64,000 nucleotides of DNA from Levilinea saccharolytica (GTDB taxonomy: Bacteria; Chloroflexota; Anaerolineae; Anaerolineales; Anaerolineaceae): assembly GCF_001306035.1 (NCBI RefSeq), contig NZ_LGCM01000031.1, forward strand, positions 1-64,000. Reading direction: 5' to 3'. The position numbers and the translations under genes were made by a program. Position 1 is the stretch's first letter, and each line of letters starts with the position of its first letter. This document shows positions 58,914 to 64,000 of this stretch, piece after piece. The notes below the pieces were generated by a model. That model ran no database searches, had not been told where the DNA came from, and worked only from the letters and a program-made list of their open reading frames with translations.

Positions 58914-60461
58914 ATGAGCCATTCTGCGTTTGAACGCCTGCAGCAACTTCGCCGCGAAGCCGCCCAGGGCGGCGGCCCCCAACGCACCGCTGCCCAGCAC
59001 GCTAAAGGAAAGCTGACCGCGCGGGAGCGGATCGAAACCTTGCTCGATCCGGGGACTTTTGTGGAAACCGGCATGTTCGTCACCCACCGCGCTGTGGGTC
59101 TGGGCATGGAGCAGTCTCACCCCCTGGGTGACGGTGTCGTCACCGGCAGCGGCAAGATCGACGGCCGCCCGGTGTATGTGTTCGCCCAGGATTTCACCGT
59201 CCTGGGAGGGTCGGTGGGCGAAGCCCACGCGCAAAAAATCGCCCGCCTGCAGGACCTGGCCTTCCAAAACGGCGCCCCCCTGATCGGCATCAACGATTCC
59301 GGCGGTGCCCGCATTCAGGAAGGCGTCGCCTCGCTGGCCGGGTACGGTGAAATTTTCTTCCGCAATGTACGCGCCTCCGGCGTCATCCCGCAAATCTCAG
59401 TGATCCTCGGCCCCTGCGCGGGCGGCGCGGTCTATTCACCTGCCATCACCGATTTTGTCTTTATGGTGGAAAACACCGCCAACATGTTCATCACAGGCCC
59501 GGAGGTCATCCGCGCAGTCACCCACCAAGACATCACCCCTGAAGATCTGGGCGGCGCCGCCGTCCACAGCACCCGCAGCGGCGTGGCGCACTTCACTGCC
59601 CCCGATGAAGACAGCCTCTTTCAGACCCTGCGCTGGCTGCTTTCTTACCTGCCTTCCAACAACCTCTCTTTGCCTGCCCCTATCCCCACCCAGGACCCGG
59701 CCGAGCGAGCCACGCCAGAACTGGCTGAAATCGTCCCCGCCGATCCCCAACGCCCCTACGATATTCACCGCGTCCTGGAAGTGCTGCTGGATGACGGCGT
59801 CTTTCTGGAAGTTCAGCCGGAATACGCCCGCAACATCGTCATCGGCCTGGGCCGCCTGAACGGCAGCGTGGTGGGCGTCATCGCCAACCAGCCCGACTTT
59901 TTGGCGGGCGTGCTGGATATTGATGCATCCGACAAGGCCGCCCGCTTCATTCGCTTCTGCGACGCCTTCCACATCCCCCTGCTCACGCTGGTGGACACCC
60001 CCGGCTTTCTCCCAGGGGCCGACCAGGAACACAACGGCATCATCCGCCACGGCGCAAAAATGATCTTTGCCTATGCTGAAGCCACCGTCCCCAAGCTGTC
60101 GGTCATTTTACGCAAAGCCTACGGCGGCGCCTACATCGTGATGAGCTCCAAACATCTCGGTGGGGACCTGAACCTGGCCTGGCCCAACGCGGAAATCGCC
60201 GTCATGGGGCCGGAGGGCGCGGTCAACATCGTCTTCCGCAAAGAGATTGAAGCCTCCTCCGACCCAGCCGCCCGCCGCTCTGAGCTGACCCAGCAGTACC
60301 GCCAGGAGTTGGCCAATCCCTTTGTGGCAGCCTCGCGCGGCTATCTGGATGACATCCTCCAGCCCGCCGAAACCCGCCAGCGTCTCATCACCGGGCTGGA
60401 CTCCCTGCGCGAAAAAAGACAGCCCGCTCCCGCACGCAAACACGGCAATATCCCCTTGTAG
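58914..60461 (+). CDS. pccB: acyl-CoA carboxylase carboxyltransferase subunit (PccB/AccD-like)
   Basis: 515 aa, fused carboxyltransferase alpha-beta halves. Carboxybiotin-binding DSGGARIQEGV near 128-138 and GPCAGGAVYSPAITDF near 165-180; acyl-CoA region GGAYIVMSSKHLGGDLN with a conserved Asp that in PCC enzymes suits propionyl-CoA. It moves the carboxyl group from biotin to propionyl- or acetyl-CoA. Upstream partner genes are the biotin carboxylase (80 bases on) and carrier. Together they can supply methylmalonyl- or malonyl-CoA to the ketosynthase at the window end. Start ATG at 58914 lacks a strong ribosome site. Confidence 0.93.
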   Translation: MSHSAFERLQQLRREAAQGGGPQRTAAQHAKGKLTARERIETLLDPGTFVETGMFVTHRAVGLGMEQSHPLGDGVVTGSGKIDGRPVYVFAQDFTVLGGSVGEAHAQKIARLQDLAFQNGAPLIGINDSGGARIQEGVASLAGYGEIFFRNVRASGVIPQISVILGPCAGGAVYSPAITDFVFMVENTANMFITGPEVIRAVTHQDITPEDLGGAAVHSTRSGVAHFTAPDEDSLFQTLRWLLSYLPSNNLSLPAPIPTQDPAERATPELAEIVPADPQRPYDIHRVLEVLLDDGVFLEVQPEYARNIVIGLGRLNGSVVGVIANQPDFLAGVLDIDASDKAARFIRFCDAFHIPLLTLVDTPGFLPGADQEHNGIIRHGAKMIFAYAEATVPKLSVILRKAYGGAYIVMSSKHLGGDLNLAWPNAEIAVMGPEGAVNIVFRKEIEASSDPAARRSELTQQYRQELANPFVAASRGYLDDILQPAETRQRLITGLDSLREKRQPAPARKHGNIPL

Positions 60462-60481
60462 AACGTTCCCATCCAGGTCTT

Positions 60482-60510
60482 TTGAGCGTGCTAGAGATTT
60501 TTATTATACT
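60482..60510 (+). promoter_or_regulatory. promoter of the biotin carboxylase gene
   Basis: TTGAGC (60482-60487), 17-base spacer, TATACT (60505-60510), in an AT-rich 80-base gap. Confidence 0.7.
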
Positions 60511-60541
60511 TTTTCTATCTTATTGATCAAGGATTGAACTC

Positions 60542-62041
60542 ATGACCCATCTTCAGCCAAAAGTGTTGGTAGCCAACCGGGGAGAGATTGCCGTGCGCAT
60601 CTTCCGCGCCTGCCGGGAGCTGGGCCTGCCGTCTGTTGCGGTCTACACGGATGTGGATCAAAACGCCCTGCATCTGCGCTACGCGGATGAAGTCGTGCCT
60701 CTGGGCGACCGCCAAAATTACCTCTCCATCCCCGCGGTGATGGCCGCAGCCCGCGCCGCCCATGCCGCGGCCGTACACCCAGGCTACGGTTTCCTGGCCG
60801 AGAACGCCGCCTTTGCCCAGGCCGTTGAAGATGCTGGCATGATCTTCATCGGCCCCCGCCCTCAGACCATCGCCCTCATGGGCGACAAGCTTGCCTCGCG
60901 CCAGGCTGCCCAGGCTGCAGGGCTGCCCATCCTCCCCGGCTCCGACCGCCCCCTGCCCCCCCAGGTTCCCCTGCACATGGCCGCTCAGGTGGCCTACCCC
61001 GTGCTGGTCAAAGCCGCCGCGGGCGGCGGTGGCCGCGGCATCCGCCTGGTGCGCTCCCCCGAAGAGCTGGAACCCATGATCGCTGCCGCCCGTCAGGAAG
61101 CCCTTTCGGCCTTTGGCGACGACACCGTTTATCTGGAATCGATGGTTCAGCAGGCCCGCCACATTGAAGTGCAGATTCTTGGCGAGGGCAGCGGCTGCGT
61201 CACTGTGCTGGGCGAACGCGAATGTTCCATCCAACGCCGCCGCCAAAAGCTGATCGAAGAAGCCCCCGCTCCCGGCCTGACCCCCGTCATGCTGGAACAA
61301 ATCCACACCGCGGCCATGCGCCTCGGCTGTCACCTGCAATACCGCGGCCTGGGAACGGTGGAGTTCCTGCTGGATCCCCACGGTCACTTCCACTTCATCG
61401 AAGTTAACCCGCGTATCCAGGTCGAGCACCCCGTCACCGAGATGGTCACCGGCGTGGATCTGGTGCAGGCGCAGCTTCTCCTGGCCCTGAACCTGGGCCG
61501 CCCGCCAGCCCTGGATGCCTTCGAGCAGCGCGGCTGTGCCATCGAAGCCCGAATTCTGGCCGAAGACCCCGCCCTGGATTTCCTGCCCGCCGTGGGCGAA
61601 ATCACCTATCTGAAAGAGCCGGGAGGTCCCGGCGTTCGCGTGGACAGCGCCCTCTTCCAGGGCATGCAGGTCACGGCAGATTACGACTCCCTCCTTGCCA
61701 AAGTCATTGCCTGGGGGCCAGACCGTCCTTCGGCCATCCGCCGCCTGCGCCGTGCCCTGGGTGAGCTGCAAATCGGCGGCTTGCCCACCTCCGCCGGGTG
61801 GATTCTGCAGATCTTAGACAGCCCCGCTTTTCAGGAAGGGCGCGTCACCACCACCTATCTGGACAGCTTCCAGCCCGCCCCCGCCGAACCCGAACCCACC
61901 CTGGAACGCGAACTGGCCCTGGCCGCCGCCCTCGTAGCCCACCGTGCCCGCGCCCCCCTCGCCGCAGGTGCGTCCACAGCCGCCGTAGGCCCTTCCCGCT
62001 GGCAGTTGGCCGCCTGGCAGGAACAAATGAGCCGCATCTGA
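60542..62041 (+). CDS. accC: biotin carboxylase subunit of acyl-CoA carboxylase
   Basis: 499 aa ATP-grasp enzyme. N-terminal VLVANRGEIAVRIFRACRE near 7-25, glycine loop KAAAGGGGRGIR near 155-166, MVQQARHIEVQIL, GERECSIQRRRQKLIEEAPAP and EVNPRIQVEHPVTEMVTGVDL with the conserved Glu and Arg of catalysis. It carboxylates the biotin of the carrier protein using ATP and bicarbonate. Longer than E. coli AccC by about 50 residues at the C-terminus, which may help link to the carrier. The carrier gene follows after 33 bases. Confidence 0.95.
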   Translation: MTHLQPKVLVANRGEIAVRIFRACRELGLPSVAVYTDVDQNALHLRYADEVVPLGDRQNYLSIPAVMAAARAAHAAAVHPGYGFLAENAAFAQAVEDAGMIFIGPRPQTIALMGDKLASRQAAQAAGLPILPGSDRPLPPQVPLHMAAQVAYPVLVKAAAGGGGRGIRLVRSPEELEPMIAAARQEALSAFGDDTVYLESMVQQARHIEVQILGEGSGCVTVLGERECSIQRRRQKLIEEAPAPGLTPVMLEQIHTAAMRLGCHLQYRGLGTVEFLLDPHGHFHFIEVNPRIQVEHPVTEMVTGVDLVQAQLLLALNLGRPPALDAFEQRGCAIEARILAEDPALDFLPAVGEITYLKEPGGPGVRVDSALFQGMQVTADYDSLLAKVIAWGPDRPSAIRRLRRALGELQIGGLPTSAGWILQILDSPAFQEGRVTTTYLDSFQPAPAEPEPTLERELALAAALVAHRARAPLAAGASTAAVGPSRWQLAAWQEQMSRI

Positions 62042-62074
62042 GTTTTTTTGTTTTTTGGATCCCTGGAGGTAATT

Positions 62075-62566
62075 ATGTCACTCTACAGCGTCACCATCAA
62101 CGATCGCGAATACAACGTCCGCTTCAACGGCTCGCAAGCCTTTGTCAATGGGGAACCCGTGCAGCTCAACTGGACTCCGCTCAACACCAGCGGTCTGCAC
62201 CTCTTACGCCGCGGCCGTCAGGCAGTGGAAGTGCACCTCTCTCAGCCCGAGCCGGAGACCCTCGAATTTCTCATCGGCAGCCGCCGCCTGCTGGCCCGCG
62301 TCGAAGCTCTCCACCAGCGTCTGCGCAAGCGCCCCGCCGCCTCCGCCCCGCAAATTGCCGCCCCCATGCCCGGTCTCATCGTCTCCATCCTGGTTCAGGA
62401 AGGCGATTCAGTCACAAAAGGCCAAACCGTGGCCGTGCTTGAATCCATGAAAATGCAGATGCAGCTGCGAGCCGCCCAAGACGCGCGGGTTGCCCGTGTC
62501 CTGGTTCAGCCCGGTCAGCAAGTGGACAAGAGCCAGGCCATCCTCAGCCTGTCGCCACTCACTTGA
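62075..62566 (+). CDS. accB: biotin carboxyl carrier protein
   Basis: 163 aa, ATG at 62075 with GGAGG 6 bases upstream. N-terminal ~80 residues are a beta-rich domain (YSVTINDREYNVRFNG), seen in BCCP domains of propionyl-CoA and related carboxylases; then a Pro/Ala hinge and the biotinyl domain AAPMPGLIVSILV with biotinylated K126 in ESMKMQM. It carries CO2 between the carboxylase and the carboxyltransferase. Ends about 87 bases before the ketosynthase gene. Confidence 0.92.
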   Translation: MSLYSVTINDREYNVRFNGSQAFVNGEPVQLNWTPLNTSGLHLLRRGRQAVEVHLSQPEPETLEFLIGSRRLLARVEALHQRLRKRPAASAPQIAAPMPGLIVSILVQEGDSVTKGQTVAVLESMKMQMQLRAAQDARVARVLVQPGQQVDKSQAILSLSPLT

Positions 62567-62599
62567 TTTCAGTTCCCGTAATCCTCCATGCTCTCTTCC

Positions 62600-62639
62600 G
62601 CAGGCGCGTGATGTGCGCCGCCTGCCACCCTATTTTTTT
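62600..62639 (+). terminator. possible terminator or attenuator before the PKS gene
   Basis: GCAGGCG (62600-62606) pairs with CGCCTGC (62619-62625) around a 12-base loop that can pair further; CACCCTA then seven T residues follow. The tract is a little far from the stem, so termination may be partial. Confidence 0.45.
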
Positions 62640-62653
62640 GCGAGGCACTTTCC

Positions 62654-64000
62654 ATGAACGAAATGAAACCCGTTGCCGTTGTCGGCCTGGGGGCAATTTT
62701 ACCGGACGCTCACGACGTCCCCATCTTTTGGGAACGACTCAAGAGCGGCTATCACGCCGTCCGTCCCGTCCCTTTGGGGCGCTGGGACCCGGCCCTCTAT
62801 TTTGACCCTGACCCATCCGTTCCCGATAAGACCTACACCAAAATCGGCGCATGGGTGCAGGGCTTCAGCTTCGAACCCCTCAAACTGGGCATTCCCATCC
62901 CGCTCAGCGTGCTCAATGCCATGGATGACGCCCAAAAATGGGCCATTGCCGCTGCCCGTCAGGCCCTGGATCATTACGGCTATCCCCAGCGCAGCCTGAA
63001 CCCCGAACGGGTGGCCGTCATCCTGGGCAACGCCCTCGCCGGTGAATATCATTACCGCACCAGCCTGCGCATTCATCTGCCCGAATTCCTCTCCGCCCTC
63101 TCCGAAGTGGAGGATTTTCAAAATCTGCCGGCGTCCGTCCAGCAGGCCCTCCTCGGCGGCTTCAGCCGCAAGCTGCAAAGCGCCATCCCTGCCATCACCG
63201 AAGATACCATGCCGGGCGAGCTGTCCAACATCATCGCCGGCCGCGTCTCCAACGTTTTCAACTTCGCCGGCCCCAACTTCGTCACCGATGCCGCCTGCGC
63301 CTCCTCTCTGGCGGCCCTCCAATCCGCCGTGGAAGGCCTCAACGCCTACCATTTTGACGCCGTCCTCACCGGCGGTGTGGACCGCAACATGGGGGTTGAG
63401 TCGTTCGTCAAATTCAGCAAAATCGGCGCCCTCAGCCCCGACGGATCCCGTCCCTATGCGGCGGGGGCCAATGGTTTTGTCATGGGCGAAGGCGCAGCCC
63501 TCTTCCTGCTCAAACGCCTGGAGGACGCCGAAAAAGATGGCGATACCATCTACGCCGTGGTGCGCGGCATCGGCTCCAGTTCGGACGGCAAAGGCAAGGG
63601 CATCACCGCCCCCAACCCCGCCGGTCAGCAGCGTGCCATCCTGCGCGCCTGGCAGAACGCCGGCCTCGACCCCGCTACCATCGGCATGATCGAAGGTCAC
63701 GGCACTTCCACCCGCGTCGGGGATGTGGTGGAAGTCGCCAGCCTTAACGATGCCCTGGGCGCCTCCAACCTGCCTGCTCAGTCCGTGGCCCTCGGCTCGG
63801 TGAAATCCAACATCGGCCATCTCAAAAGCGCCGCCGGGGCCGCCGGTCTGCTCAAGGTGGTGCTGTCCCTGCACCACCGTCAAATTCCGCCCTCGGTGAA
63901 TTTTGAACAGCCCAACCCGCAAATCCCGTTCCATACCACGCCCTTCCGCGTGCCCACCCAGTTAACGGACTGGGAAAACCGCGGTGAGCACCCCCGCCGG
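62654..64000 (+). CDS. PUFA-synthase/type I PKS-like protein, ketosynthase domain (partial, runs off window)
   Basis: 449 codons are visible and the frame is still open at 64000. N-terminal VAVVGLGAILPDAHDVPIFW and RWDPALYFDPDPSVPDKTY match the PfaA-like ketosynthase opening. Catalytic C215 (DAACASSLAAL), H349 (EGHGTST) and H389 (NIGHLKSAAG) complete the KS triad. Downstream domains (acyltransferase, ACP repeats, ketoreductase, dehydratase) cannot be seen. Such enzymes build polyunsaturated fatty acids or glycolipid/polyketide chains from malonyl-CoA. It follows three acyl-CoA carboxylase genes on the same strand. GAGG lies 6 bases upstream of the ATG. Confidence 0.88.
   Translation, partial: MNEMKPVAVVGLGAILPDAHDVPIFWERLKSGYHAVRPVPLGRWDPALYFDPDPSVPDKTYTKIGAWVQGFSFEPLKLGIPIPLSVLNAMDDAQKWAIAAARQALDHYGYPQRSLNPERVAVILGNALAGEYHYRTSLRIHLPEFLSALSEVEDFQNLPASVQQALLGGFSRKLQSAIPAITEDTMPGELSNIIAGRVSNVFNFAGPNFVTDAACASSLAALQSAVEGLNAYHFDAVLTGGVDRNMGVESFVKFSKIGALSPDGSRPYAAGANGFVMGEGAALFLLKRLEDAEKDGDTIYAVVRGIGSSSDGKGKGITAPNPAGQQRAILRAWQNAGLDPATIGMIEGHGTSTRVGDVVEVASLNDALGASNLPAQSVALGSVKSNIGHLKSAAGAAGLLKVVLSLHHRQIPPSVNFEQPNPQIPFHTTPFRVPTQLTDWENRGEHPRR

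Noticed and set aside
62699-63934. 411-codon - strand frame over the ketosynthase
   Set aside because: The + strand frame carries the KS catalytic triad; the - strand product has no pattern.

Overview
The window is one GC-rich bacterial chromosome segment, densely packed with genes mostly on the + strand. The gene set points to Chloroflexota, most likely class Anaerolineae. This is an inference from the mix of conserved chloroflexal-type hypothetical proteins (four-Cys LysM protein, DUF4342, zinc-ribbon membrane proteins, P-II-like protein), an epimerase-type threonine dehydrogenase, LCP and Wzz/BY-kinase envelope genes, and the absence of lipopolysaccharide genes. I see no insertion sequence, prophage, CRISPR array or integrase. 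The region reads as core genome, and no gap between genes exceeds 300 bases.

Layout. 1-4258: exopolysaccharide/envelope genes (Wzz-kinase, LysM, LCP). 4285-8491: glycerol kinase, a truncated GlpA-type glycerol-3-phosphate dehydrogenase, then SdhB-, SdhC- and SdhD-like genes with no SdhA, ending in a terminator. 8565-10793: a P-II-like protein, then an ABC-F ATPase preceded by a promoter, a 6-codon leader ORF and a transcription attenuator. 10796-19473: GATase, threonine dehydrogenase, HtpG, a zinc-ribbon protein, an M23 protein and an ADP-forming acyl-CoA synthetase. 19613-22308: two zinc-ribbon membrane proteins plus DUF4342. 22387-26028: fatty-acid hydroxylase, YbaK, glycosyltransferase-like, nucleotidyltransferase, GNAT. 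26025-32916: YigZ, Nudix, a heterodimeric ABC exporter and Tex. 33475-38658: Dus, a third ABC exporter, a lipoprotein and a beta-lactamase-like hydrolase. 38712-44911: tRNA-Leu, trigger factor, ClpP, HAD phosphatase, RlmN, FtsY and prfB with the classical +1 frameshift (translation and protein fate). 44978-50257: PfkA and a two-gene amino-acid/amine dehydrogenase of the HcnABC/sarcosine-oxidase type. 50391-54600: Rel, MoeA, VKOR and a small acidic Cys protein. 54623-57598: a yybP-ykoY manganese riboswitch controlling a P2-type ATPase. 58914-64000: an acyl-CoA carboxylase (three genes) leading into a PUFA-synthase-like ketosynthase that runs off the window.

The strongest candidate for an undescribed system is the GlpK-GlpA-SdhB-SdhC-SdhD operon. 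The flavoprotein lacks the C-terminal [2Fe-2S] domain of GlpA, and the operon supplies a complete SDH-type electron-transfer module without its flavoprotein. This suggests a glycerol-3-phosphate:quinone oxidoreductase assembled from a GlpA head and an SdhBCD base. Other notable items are the ABC-F attenuator, the carboxylase-PKS cluster, the fused HcnAB-like flavoprotein and the Mn riboswitch. All family assignments are from reading the sequence; no database search was run.
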